Translations under genes and position numbers: made by a program
Shown here: piece by piece, positions 37,443 through 46,144 of the stretch
How positions within the stretch are numbered: position 1 is the first letter of the stretch
Layout of the letters: the number at the start of each line of letters is the position of its first letter
Notes under the pieces: generated by a model
The model's database searches: none
Seen by the model: the letters and a program-made list of their open reading frames with translations, nothing else
Told to the model about the DNA's origin: nothing
DNA from: Arthrobacter alpinus
GTDB lineage: Bacteria > Actinomycetota > Actinomycetes > Actinomycetales > Micrococcaceae
Assembly (NCBI RefSeq): GCF_001445575.1
Contig: NZ_CP013200.1
Span: 3,038,001 to 3,102,000 of the forward strand
Length of the DNA stretch: 64,000 nucleotides
Direction of reading: 5' to 3'

Positions 37443-38864
37443 ATGACCAATGCAGATTCAAGTACACACAGCCGCGCCAGGGCCAAAATGTCCACAACAC
37501 ATCAGGGCCGCAGGTCCGCCACCCTAGGGCTTGAGGACATCTCTCCCTCCGGTTCGGCAGCCGGCCCAAGCACAGATCTGGCCCCCACTCCACTGACGTC
37601 GGTGGTGATTGACGGCGTTCGTCTGGAACTGGGCGATCTGCCTGAGTTAGTGAATCTGGACATGCCCCGCGACGGGATTCCCGCCGTCGTCGATACTGAG
37701 CCGGCCTTGAAGCGATGCGCTGCAGCCCTTGAAGCGGGCAGCGGCCCGGCCGCCGTCGATACGGAACGCGCCTCCGGCTTCCGCTACGGCCAACGCGCCA
37801 TGCTGGTACAGATCCGCCGTGAAGGTGCCGGGACATGGCTTATTGACCCCGAAGCGTTCCCCGACCTGAAGATCATCGACGAGGCCTTGCGCGGCGTCGA
37901 ATGGATTCTGCACGCCGCCAGCCAGGACCTGCCCTGTCTGGCCGGCGTCGGCATGTGGCCGGACAGGTTGTTTGACACTGAGCTTGCCGCCCGCCTCGCC
38001 GGACTTCCTCGCGTAGGACTGGGCGCCGTAGTGGAGTCCCTCTTGGGCTTCCATCTGGCCAAAGAGCATTCCGCCGCTGACTGGTCCACCCGCCCACTTC
38101 CCGAACCGTGGCTGCGCTACGCGGCGCTCGATGTCGAAGTCCTGGTGGATCTCGAAGAAGAACTTCTGGCCCTGTTGGAGCAGGAGGGCAAGCTGGATTA
38201 CGCCGCCCAGGAATTCCAGTACTTGATGGACGCCGGCGTGCCTGCGCCCCGCGTTGACCCGTGGCGGCGCACCTCCGGATCGCACACCATCAGAAACCGC
38301 GTCCAGCTGGCCGCTGTTCGCGAGTTGTGGCAGACCCGCGAGAAGCTCGCCGAGCACCGCGATATTGCACCGGGTAGGCTGATCCCTGATTCGGCCATCA
38401 TTGCCGCCGCCAAGGGCTTGCCCGCCACAGTTCCGGCGCTATTGGCGCTCTCCGGCTTCCATGGCCGCTCAGCCAAGCGCGACGCGCCCAAGTGGCTGCA
38501 TGCGATCCAGACCGGCAAGAACAGCACGGATCTGCCATCTCTGCAGGTCTCCAATAACACTCCCCCTCCGCCGCGCGTCTGGGCCGAGCGTGATCCGGTG
38601 GCAGCGGCACGCTTCGCCACGGCCCGTACCAAGATGAGCCAACTCGCCGAGGACTTGAACATCCCGTCCGAGAACATTCTGACCCCGGATCACCTGCGCC
38701 GCGTGTGCTGGCGTCCGCCGTCGACCATAACAGAGGAGAGTATCTCCGAAGCCTTGGCTGAACTGGGTGCCCGCAACTGGCAGATTGAAAAGACGGCGGC
38801 TCTCCTGGTCGACTCCATGAACAACCCCGAGCCGCTAGCACCGAGGGAACCCAAGGAAGCTTAG
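37443..38864 (+). CDS. rnd: Ribonuclease D-like 3'-5' exonuclease with HRDC domain
   Basis: A 473-aa protein. The exonuclease domain shows the DEDDy set: Asp106 and Glu108 (AVDTERASGFRY), Asp162 (ASQDLPCL), and Tyr226 with Asp230 (RYAALDVEVL). An HRDC nucleic-acid binding domain follows at about 280-360. The N-terminal ~50 residues are Ser/Thr/Pro-rich and probably disordered. It is expected to trim structured RNA 3' ends. TAGACT ten bases before the ATG may be a -10 box. A long perfect palindrome follows the stop. Confidence 0.93.
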   Translation: MTNADSSTHSRARAKMSTTHQGRRSATLGLEDISPSGSAAGPSTDLAPTPLTSVVIDGVRLELGDLPELVNLDMPRDGIPAVVDTEPALKRCAAALEAGSGPAAVDTERASGFRYGQRAMLVQIRREGAGTWLIDPEAFPDLKIIDEALRGVEWILHAASQDLPCLAGVGMWPDRLFDTELAARLAGLPRVGLGAVVESLLGFHLAKEHSAADWSTRPLPEPWLRYAALDVEVLVDLEEELLALLEQEGKLDYAAQEFQYLMDAGVPAPRVDPWRRTSGSHTIRNRVQLAAVRELWQTREKLAEHRDIAPGRLIPDSAIIAAAKGLPATVPALLALSGFHGRSAKRDAPKWLHAIQTGKNSTDLPSLQVSNNTPPPPRVWAERDPVAAARFATARTKMSQLAEDLNIPSENILTPDHLRRVCWRPPSTITEESISEALAELGARNWQIEKTAALLVDSMNNPEPLAPREPKEA

Positions 38865-38905
38865 GACGATCACGCCTAGCGATAGCTAACTCCAGCACGT
38901 CCTTC

Positions 38906-38968
38906 CCTCGAGCGGTGAGTAGTGAGCAATGTTTATAGTAAACATTGCTCACTACTCACCGCTCGAGG
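38906..38968. repeat. Perfect 30-bp inverted repeat
   Basis: The left arm (38906-38935) starts CCTCGAGCGGTGAGTAGTGA and continues GCAATGTTTA; the right arm (38939-38968) is its exact complement. Only TAG separates them. It begins 41 bases after the RNase D stop. Arms this long exceed normal terminators, and there is no T-run. Confidence 0.97.
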
Positions 38969-39105
38969 TGGTTTAAGGCTGCGCCGGGCCAAAATCACGC
39001 CATTTTGACCTCTAAGTTACTCACGAGTAACATGAGTTGCGACACACTCTCCACCGCTAGGCTGGGCTGGAGTGAACACCATTGAACGCAACCAAGGAGT
39101 TAGAC

Positions 39106-40348
39106 GTGAGCCAAAATCGGCAGATCAGGGACGTGGTCTTTGTTGACGGCGTCCGCACCCCCTTTGGCCGCGCCGGGGAAAGGGCATCTATGCCAACACC
39201 CGCGCCGATGACCTCGTGGTCAAGTGCATCCGCGAGCTCATGCGCCGCAACCCTTCCCTCCCCGCCGAACGCATTGACGAGGTGGCTATTGCCGCCACCA
39301 CGCAGACCGGCGATCAGGGCCTGACCATTGGGCGCACCGCCGCCCTCTTGGCCGGCCTGCCGCAGTCCGTGCCGGGATTTGCCATCGACAGGATGTGCGC
39401 TGGCGCCATGACCGCGGTGACGACGACGGCGTCGGGCATTGGCTTTGGCGCTTATGACGTGGTCATCGCTGGCGGCGTGGAGCACATGGGCCACCACCCA
39501 TGGGCGCCGGAGCCGATCCGAACCCCCGCTTCATGTCCGAACGCATTGTGGATCCGGCCGCCCTGAACATGGGTAACACCGCCGAGAACCTCCACGACCG
39601 CTTCCCCGCAATCACCAAGGACCGCACCGACGCTTACGCCGTGGCCAGCCAAAACAAGCTCGCCGCCGCCTACGCCAAGGAGCAGATCCAACCCGATCTG
39701 GTTCCCGTTGCTACGCTCAAGCCGGGTGCCGGCTGGACCGTCAACACCGTGGATGAGCCGCCCCGCCCCGGCACCACGGTTGAAGATTTGGCAGCGCTTC
39801 GCACTCCCTTCCGCGCCCACGGCCGGGTTAGTGCCGGCAACGCCGCTGGACTGAACGACGGCGCCACGGCGGCACTTTTGGCTTCTGCCGAGGCTGCCGC
39901 TGAGCTCGGTTTGCCCGTCAAGATGCGCCTGGTCAACTTCGCGTTTGCCGGCGTCGCCCCGGAGGTCATGGGTATTGGCCCCGTGCCGGCCACCGAAAAG
40001 GCGCTTCGTTTGGCTGGGCTCACCATCGAAGATATTGGCCTGTTTGAAATCAACGAAGCCTTCGCTGTCCAGGTACTCTCCTTCCTTGACCACTTTGGCA
40101 TCGCCGACGACGACCCTCGAGTCAACCGCTATGGTGGCGCCATCGCCGTAGGCCACCCCCTCGCCTCCTCCGGCGTGCGCCTCATGAACCAGTTGGCCCG
40201 GCAGTTCGAAGAAGACCACTCCGTGCAGTACGGCATCACCACCATGTGCATCGGTTTGGGCATGGGCGCCACCGTGATCTGGGAAAACCCGCACTTTGCC
40301 CCCAGCCCTGAAACCACGTCAACCTCCACTGAAGGGAGCGCAGCATGA
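39106..40348 (+). pseudogene. fadA: Acetyl-CoA acyltransferase (thiolase) with two frameshifts
   Basis: The sequence encodes a thiolase of fatty-acid beta-oxidation in three frames. AAGGAG-6-GTG gives VSQNRQIRDVVFVDGVRTPF. Near 39176-39186 one A seems lost from GGGGAAAGGG (GEKGIYANTRADD is restored by adding it). Near 39495-39503 one C seems lost from CACCCATG (EHMGHHPMGAGADP is restored). With both bases added the protein is whole, including Cys in DRMCAGAMTAV, His in GHPLASSGVR and Cys in TTMCIGLGMG. Both losses are in homopolymer runs, so sequencing error is a real alternative to gene decay. The stop shares ATGA with fadB. Confidence 0.88.
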
Positions 40349-42489
40349 GCGCCCAGGACTTCACCAAACTCGCAGCAATGTTCCCCGATGAGGTCGTGAC
40401 GCATTCGTATGTGCAGGACATTGCCCTTCCCGGCGTGGACGGCGCACCGAGCGCAGGCACCTTTGCCCTGATCACGCTGGACAACGGCCTGGATCATCGC
40501 CGTCCCACCACGTTGGGCCCCAACACCCTCGTTGAATTGGGTATCACGTTAGAAACCCAACGTGAGCGGGCAGCTCGCGGGGAGATACTTGGTGTGGGCG
40601 TCACCGGCAAGCCGTTCTTCCTGGTGGCTGGCGCAGATCTCTCTGCCGTCAAGAGCCTAAACGATCCCGAAGCTGCCCTATGGATGGCTCAGCTTGGCCA
40701 CGATGTCTATTCCACGCTGAATGACTTGGGCGTTCCAAGCTTTGTATTCATCAACGGATTGGCTCTGGGTGGCGGGCTCGAGATTGCGCTCAACGCCAGC
40801 TACCGGACAGTCTCCACTGGTGCCGGCGCCCTGGCACTGCCCGAAGCGTTCCTCGGCCTGGTGCCCGGCTGGGGCGGCGTGTACCTGCTCCCCCGCCTGA
40901 TTGGACCGGCCAATGCCGTGCAGGTCATGATCGAGAACGCCCTATCCAACAATCGCACCCTGAGCGGCCCGGCAGCCTTCAAGCTCGGCATTGCCGACGC
41001 CCTGTTTGAGCCCGCTGATTTTGTGGAACAGTCCCTGAATTGGGCGGCCCGCGTTCTTGCCGGCGCCGAAAGCGTCAGCCGCCCCAACGCGGTGAGTGAG
41101 CCGCTGAGCGAGGAAAACAGCGCAGCCTGGGATGCCGCCGTCGTGCGTGCCAAGACGTTTGTGGAGGCCAAGACCTCCAATGCCGCCCCGGCCCCGGCGA
41201 AGGTGATTGAGCTGCTGGAAAAGGGCAAGCACTTCACGAAGGCGGAATCTTTCGCGGCCGAGGATGCGGCGCTGGCCGAGCTCATGGGCACACCGCAGTT
41301 CAAGGACACCGTCTACGCGTTTCTGGACCTGGTGCAGAAGCGGGCCAAGAAGCCGGCCGGTGCGCCGGATCCGAAGCTGGCGCGCCCCGTCACCAAGGTC
41401 GGCGTGGTGGGTGCCGGGCTGATGGCAGGGCAGTTTGCGCTGTTGTTTGCTCGCCAGCTCAAGGTGCCGGTGGTGATGACGGACATTGATGCGGCGCGGG
41501 TGGAGAAGGGTGTTTCCTACGTGCATGGCGAGGTGGATAAGCTGCTCGCCAAGGGCCGGATCAGCCAGGACGCCGCGAACCGCACGAAGGCGCTCGTGAC
41601 GGGCTCGGTCTCCAAGGACGTGTTTGCCGACGCCGACTTCGTCATCGAGGCCGTATTTGAGGAACTGTCCGTCAAGAAGGCCGTGTTCGCCGAGGTGGAG
41701 GCCATTGTCTCCCCCGAGTGCATCCTTGCCACCAACACCTCCTCGCTGTCCGTTACGGCCATGGCCGAGGACTTGTTGCACCCCGAACGACTGGTGGGCT
41801 TCCACTTCTTCAACCCTGTGGCCGTCATGCCGCTGCTGGAAATTGTTCGCGCTCCCAAGACCGACGACGCCGTGCTCGCCACAGCATTTGCCACGGCCAA
41901 GGCGCTGCGCAAGACGGCGGTATTGGTCAAGGATGCGGCCGCGTTTGTGGTGAACCGGGTGCTATTGCGCCTCATGGCGGAGGTCTCCAAGGCCTTTGAC
42001 GAGGGAACTGACGCGCACACGGCGGATAACGCGTTGCGTCCCATGGGCCTGCCTATGACCCCGTTCACGCTGCTGGCCATGGTGGGCATCCCTGTGGCTC
42101 AGCACGTCACCGAATCGCTCCATACGGCCTTTGGCGACCGCTTCCACGTCTCCGCTAATCAGCAGGCCCTCATCGATGGCGGCAAGAAGGCTCTGTGGGA
42201 GACCGCGGCCGACGGTTCCGTGTCGATTCCCGCAGATACCCTGGCCTTGCTGAGCTTCGGCAACACTCCCTCCACGGGTGAGGAGCTGCTGCGCAAGACG
42301 CAGGATGCACTGGCGGAGGAGATTGGCCTCATGCTCGCCGAAGGTGTTGTTGCAGGGCCCGAGGACATTGATCTCTGTATGATCCTTGGTGCTGGCTGGC
42401 CCATGCATTTGGGTGGCATCACACCGTATCTGGACCGCGTGGGCGCCTCCCATCGCGTCAATGGGAAGCCGTTCCACCCCGCCGCCTAG
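40345..42489 (+). CDS. fadB: Fatty-acid oxidation protein: enoyl-CoA hydratase and 3-hydroxyacyl-CoA dehydrogenase
   Basis: A 714-aa two-domain beta-oxidation enzyme. The N-terminal crotonase domain (to about 220) has VAGADLSAVK and LALGGGLEIALNASYR. The NAD-binding domain begins near residue 350 (KVGVVGAGLMAGQFALLFAR), with the catalytic His in LVGFHFFNPVAVMPLLEI. The C-terminal dehydrogenase domain follows. AAGGGAG precedes the ATG. It is intact although its partner fadA is not. Confidence 0.95.
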   Translation: MSAQDFTKLAAMFPDEVVTHSYVQDIALPGVDGAPSAGTFALITLDNGLDHRRPTTLGPNTLVELGITLETQRERAARGEILGVGVTGKPFFLVAGADLSAVKSLNDPEAALWMAQLGHDVYSTLNDLGVPSFVFINGLALGGGLEIALNASYRTVSTGAGALALPEAFLGLVPGWGGVYLLPRLIGPANAVQVMIENALSNNRTLSGPAAFKLGIADALFEPADFVEQSLNWAARVLAGAESVSRPNAVSEPLSEENSAAWDAAVVRAKTFVEAKTSNAAPAPAKVIELLEKGKHFTKAESFAAEDAALAELMGTPQFKDTVYAFLDLVQKRAKKPAGAPDPKLARPVTKVGVVGAGLMAGQFALLFARQLKVPVVMTDIDAARVEKGVSYVHGEVDKLLAKGRISQDAANRTKALVTGSVSKDVFADADFVIEAVFEELSVKKAVFAEVEAIVSPECILATNTSSLSVTAMAEDLLHPERLVGFHFFNPVAVMPLLEIVRAPKTDDAVLATAFATAKALRKTAVLVKDAAAFVVNRVLLRLMAEVSKAFDEGTDAHTADNALRPMGLPMTPFTLLAMVGIPVAQHVTESLHTAFGDRFHVSANQQALIDGGKKALWETAADGSVSIPADTLALLSFGNTPSTGEELLRKTQDALAEEIGLMLAEGVVAGPEDIDLCMILGAGWPMHLGGITPYLDRVGASHRVNGKPFHPAA

Positions 42490-42512
42490 CTGTTCCCGCG
42501 CAAGTACGACGA

Positions 42513-42546
42513 CGGGCCCGCACCTTTTTGCCAAGGTGCGGGCCCG
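42513..42546 (+). terminator. Terminator after fadB
   Basis: A perfect 14-bp stem CGGGCCCGCACCTT with its complement and loop TTTGCC, 23 bases after the fadB stop; weaker pairing extends it to about 42555. Confidence 0.8.
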
Positions 42547-42659
42547 CGCGTCGTTCCGGGTTCGATGAGACGATGTAAGGGCTCCTCCTCTGGAACAAGG
42601 CTCGGCTCCACAGCTGGGGGTGATACCGCCACCGTGACACAGACTCCTAATGACCAACA

Positions 42660-43169
42660 GTGGCAAGGCTCTTGGTCCCCAATGACGCAGCTGCGCTGGC
42701 CGCTGCCCTTGTGCGCAACCGCGACCACCCTGCGTATTGGGAACCATCCCGCCCACAGGAGTTCTACACGGAGGAATGGCAGGCTACAGATAGTGCCAGC
42801 CGGCTTGCCGCCCATGAGTCCGGAACCGCTCATCCTTTTGCTTTGTTTTCAGGTGACGCCATGGTGTGCCGATTCAACTTAGCCGGGATTGAGCGTAGCC
42901 CCTTCCAGAACAGCATTCTGAGTTAGCGGGTGGCTGGTAGTTCTACGGGACGGGGGCTGGCCTGCGCCACTGTCCAGGCCATAGTCGAATCAGCAAGTGT
43001 GCATCTGGGCCTGCACCGGATTGAAGCCAGCACCCTCCTGGACAATACTGGCTCACAGCGGGTGCTGCTGAAATCAGGAGTCCAACAAAGTGGCATGGCA
43101 CCGCAATACCTGAAAATTGCCGGCAAAAGGCAGGATCACAATCTCTACCAAATGCTCCTGCATAGCTAA
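42660..43169 (+). pseudogene. GNAT acetyltransferase (RimJ/RimL type) with an internal stop
   Basis: Two halves of one acetyltransferase lie in the same frame. The first, from GTG at 42660, reads VARLLVPNDAAALAAALVRN and ends FQNSILS; a TAG follows at 42924-42926. The second reads RVAGSSTGRGLACATVQAIV, with the acetyl-CoA loop GRGLA, then HRIEASTLLDNTGSQRVL. Family members have FQxxxLGYWV at the break, so TAG replaces the Tyr codon, with changes in both adjacent codons. The N-terminus is also uncertain: an ATG at 42650 is out of frame by one. A GTG at 42930 could restart a short product, but loss of function is more likely. Confidence 0.8.
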
Positions 43170-43293
43170 GACATCAGGTGAGAGCACTTGCCCACGACGA
43201 TGCCTGCCTTTGCTCGCTTGACCACACAATGAAGAGTCACGGGAGGCGCGCCTCGTTTGGCTTTCTTTCAGCTTCAACTGAAAGAATGGAGCC

Positions 43294-43746
43294 ATGACTC
43301 TTGAGCCTTCCCTGACCCGCCGTTCGGCCCTCCGCGCCACCACTGCAGCCTCTGGCGCAGCCTGCGCCCTTGCCTTGGCGGGATGCGCGCCTGCCGGAAA
43401 CGCAGCAGCTGGCAAAGGCAAGACTGCCGCCGAAGTCCCCACGGGTGGTACCCCGCACCAGGTAGGCAAACTGGCCGATCTGCCCGTTGGAGGCACAGCA
43501 GGGGCCACGGCCGGCGACGTTGAAGTCATGTTGTTCCGTCCGGATGAAACCACCGTTTTGGCCTACACCGACATCTGCACGCATGCTGGCTGCAAGGTGG
43601 CACCGCACGGAGAAGACTTCAAGTGCCCGTGCCATGGCTCTGTTTTCAAGGGCAGCGACGGCACTGTGGTCTCCGGACCGGCCAAGGCTGCCCTCCCCCG
43701 CTTCGCCGCAGCCATCGACGGCGAATGGATCACCGTCTCCATCTAG
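43294..43746 (+). CDS. Exported Rieske 2Fe-2S protein, probable lipoprotein
   Basis: A 150-aa protein. The N-terminus has a twin-arginine (TRRSALRATT), a hydrophobic stretch and a lipobox LAGC, so it is likely exported folded by Tat and lipid-anchored, using Lgt. The cluster ligands are CTHAGC and CPCHGSVF, the Rieske pattern. No cytochrome or oxygenase partner is adjacent. The ribosome site lies beside a 9-bp palindrome (TTCTTTCAG/CTGAAAGAA at 43263-43286). An electron-transfer role outside the membrane is inferred. Confidence 0.92.
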   Translation: MTLEPSLTRRSALRATTAASGAACALALAGCAPAGNAAAGKGKTAAEVPTGGTPHQVGKLADLPVGGTAGATAGDVEVMLFRPDETTVLAYTDICTHAGCKVAPHGEDFKCPCHGSVFKGSDGTVVSGPAKAALPRFAAAIDGEWITVSI

Positions 43747-43764
43747 TGGCAACACTTTGCTCCT

Positions 43765-43831
43765 GCGCGTGGTTAATGTCGTATGGGGCGCCACTTCATC
43801 AGTGGCGCCCCATTCGACGTTAATGGTGCGC
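43765..43831. terminator. Long bidirectional hairpin between convergent genes
   Basis: Arms of 31 bases with 25 matches around loop TCATC; the inner 13 bp (ATGGGGCGCCACT) are perfect. It lies between the Rieske gene and the aldo/keto reductase, which converge, so it can terminate both. Confidence 0.8.
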
Positions 43832-43844
43832 TGACGCAAACACC

Positions 43845-44822
43845 TTAGAACAAAGCGACCTTCGGCGTCCGCGGGAAAATCTGATCCAGCTCCGCCAAGT
43901 CTTCAGACGTGGGCTTCCAGCTGGCGGACGCTGCATTCTGGCGCACCTGCTCAGGCTTCGTGGCCCCGGCAATGACGCTGGCCACGGCAGGTTGCGCTGC
44001 CAGCCAGGAAAACGCCACCTGAACCTCGGTCAGCTCACGGGCCGCGGCGAAAGCGCTGAAGGCGCTGAACTGGTCTTGATCGGCGTCGGTCACCATGTTC
44101 TGGCGCGTATGGGAGAGGCGGCTGCCGACGGGAACCACACCACCTTTGTATTTACCCGTCAACAGCCCGTTGGCAAGGGGGAAGTATGGCATTACACCCA
44201 AACCGAACGCCTCTGCTGCCGGCGTCACTTCCTGCTCGGCACGGCGATCCAGAAGGTTGTAGTGGTTCTGGCTCGCCACAAACCGCTCGGTGCCGAGCGC
44301 ACGCGCAGTATGTTCGGCGTCCGCGATCTGCCAGCCAGCCAAATTTGAATGGCCAATGTAGCGCACCTTACCGGCTTGAACCAGTGAATCCAGTGCCTTG
44401 AGCGTCTCCACCATCGGAGTGTGACCATCGGGGGTGTGGTAATAAAACAGGTCCAAATAGTCGGTATTAAGCCGGCGCAGTGAAGCCTCGACCGACTGCA
44501 GAATGTACTTCCGCGAACCACGATGGCCCCAATCAACGCCGTTGGCGCCCTGGGTATCCATGCCGAATTTTGTGGCCACAACAACGTCGGAACGGTGCGT
44601 GCCCAGCGCCTTGCCCAGGATGGTTTCGCTAAGCCCAGGCGTCATGCCATAAACATCAGCCACGTCAAAGTGCGTGATGCCCGCATCCAGTGCGGCATGC
44701 ACGACGGCGTTGCTTCCCTCTTGCGTTTGTGTCGCCGTCCCACTGCGGCCCAGGTTGTTACACCCGAGGCCCACAGCGGAAACGGTCAGTCCGGAACGGC
44801 CTACTGCTCGGTATTCAATCAT
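43845..44822 (-). CDS. Aldo/keto reductase
   Basis: A 325-aa NADPH-dependent aldo/keto reductase. The catalytic tetrad is visible: Asp and Tyr in FDVADVYG, Lys in VVVATKFG and His in LFYYHTPDG. The coenzyme part PYFPLANGLLTGKY and the C-terminal SVIAGATKPEQV are typical of the group containing YajO and similar proteins. The substrate cannot be told. It is monocistronic, converging with the Rieske gene. Confidence 0.92.
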   Translation of the reverse strand: MIEYRAVGRSGLTVSAVGLGCNNLGRSGTATQTQEGSNAVVHAALDAGITHFDVADVYGMTPGLSETILGKALGTHRSDVVVATKFGMDTQGANGVDWGHRGSRKYILQSVEASLRRLNTDYLDLFYYHTPDGHTPMVETLKALDSLVQAGKVRYIGHSNLAGWQIADAEHTARALGTERFVASQNHYNLLDRRAEQEVTPAAEAFGLGVMPYFPLANGLLTGKYKGGVVPVGSRLSHTRQNMVTDADQDQFSAFSAFAAARELTEVQVAFSWLAAQPAVASVIAGATKPEQVRQNAASASWKPTSEDLAELDQIFPRTPKVALF

Positions 44823-44879
44823 GGTTCCACTGTACCGAAAACTTCCCTTCGGCCATTCAGAGCGGGAACCAAGTGTCCG

Positions 44880-45557
44880 CTACAGGCTGAAGTGGGTGGT
44901 TCCTGTGGGGCTGTGTTTGGCCCGAAGTGCCGCTACATCACCGATGGGTCCGGTGGCCACAGTCAGCTTGGTGAAGTCGAGCTTTTCTTCGCGGATGCAC
45001 ACCTTGACATTGGCTACGGCGCGGGCCGCGTCCGGAGCCACAATGTACACGTTGAGCTTGCCGAGACCGTGACCGGCTGCGGTGAACTCCATCTTTTCCA
45101 ACACTCCGCTGCCACGCCACGCCAAGTGGGCCGTCAAGGATTCCTTGACACGGAAGGCCAAGTGCTTGTCACGGTCCGAGACCCGATCGTTCTTCAACGC
45201 GAACTGAGCCACCACCAAGAACTGATCCTCACGGACCAAAGGTGCAAAGCCGTCGGCAACACTCTGTTCGGAGAAGGCCGCCAGCATGCCTTCTGCCTCT
45301 TCGAGGCTCGCTACGGCGACCTCTTTTGAGGTGCTCACATGTCCTACGGTGCCGTGGTTGACGACAAAGAAAATCTCCGGCGCGACTATCACTTCATTCT
45401 CTTCGGCATCTTCGTTGTCTTCGCCTCCCCCAGCGTCAACCCACGCCTCACGGAAGACCAAGGCTCCGGCGTCGTCCTTCTTAAACATGCGCACAATGTT
45501 GGGGTCAAGGCCTGCCAAAATGGTCTCGTTGATGAACTCGCTGCTGTTATCGCTCAT
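44880..45557 (-). CDS. Conserved protein of unknown function, coupled to DUF402 and dxs
   Basis: A 225-aa acidic cytoplasmic protein that I do not recognise. It starts [14 protein letters not shown], has an acidic stretch (GGGEDNEDAEENE) near residue 45, and then alternates strands and helices. No cofactor or catalytic motif is evident. Its ATG overlaps the end of the DUF402 gene by ATGA, and that gene overlaps dxs, so all three are translated from one message. Codon use is like its neighbours. Confidence 0.75.
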   Translation of the reverse strand: MSDNSSEFINETILAGLDPNIVRMFKKDDAGALVFREAWVDAGGGEDNEDAEENEVIVAPEIFFVVNHGTVGHVSTSKEVAVASLEEAEGMLAAFSEQSVADGFAPLVREDQFLVVAQFALKNDRVSDRDKHLAFRVKESLTAHLAWRGSGVLEKMEFTAAGHGLGKLNVYIVAPDAARAVANVKVCIREEKLDFTKLTVATGPIGDVAALRAKHSPTGTTHFSL

Positions 45558-46144
45558 ACTGATCGCGACGTCCTTCCTAGGGTGAACCAGGCCGCATCGC
45601 GACCGTCGAATGGGGCATTGGCGCCGGCCACAGCCGTGACGAGCTCCGCGCAGGAGGATTCCATGCGATCGGCTAACTCGTCGGGGTAAGCCAGTTCAAT
45701 GCGATGCTGGGCAAATTCGTCTTCATCGTCCACATAGAGCCCGCGGCCTGCCGTGCGAACCACGTCCAGATCCATATCAATCATGTGGAACTCGATCACG
45801 TTGGGGCGAATGCGGCGCCACTGCAGGTCAATGGCCAAATCTATGTACAACTCAACCTTTTCAGGATGCGCCTCGTCATAGAAGGTGGCCACCCAATCAC
45901 CCGTGAAGGGGATCAGCAAAACCGCGTCGGACTCGGTGTACAGGGCTGCGCCGGGACGCGAAATGAACTCATGGGTGCCCTGAAATATCCAGTGCCCAAA
46001 CTCATCCGTGCCCAGATAATGTCCGGGGACCACCCAGTGCGCTGTGCCGTCATACTTGCGGTTGCGGGCCACCACCAGATCGCCAACGCGCGGGACATCC
46101 GCCCCGTCCTGCGTTGCAACAGCGCACTCTTGCACAGCTGTCAC
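45554..46144 (-). CDS. DUF402 domain protein
   Basis: A 196-aa protein of the DUF402 family. It has [39 protein letters not shown], then [13 protein letters not shown] and [17 protein letters not shown]. The DxD/E-rich stretches are the conserved metal-binding and phosphate-binding part of this family, which includes nucleoside diphosphatases and FomD-like hydrolases. The first codon is GTG overlapping the dxs stop (GTGA). A nucleotide hydrolase role is family-level inference. Confidence 0.82.
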   Translation of the reverse strand: MTAVQECAVATQDGADVPRVGDLVVARNRKYDGTAHWVVPGHYLGTDEFGHWIFQGTHEFISRPGAALYTESDAVLLIPFTGDWVATFYDEAHPEKVELYIDLAIDLQWRRIRPNVIEFHMIDMDLDVVRTAGRGLYVDDEDEFAQHRIELAYPDELADRMESSCAELVTAVAGANAPFDGRDAAWFTLGRTSRSV

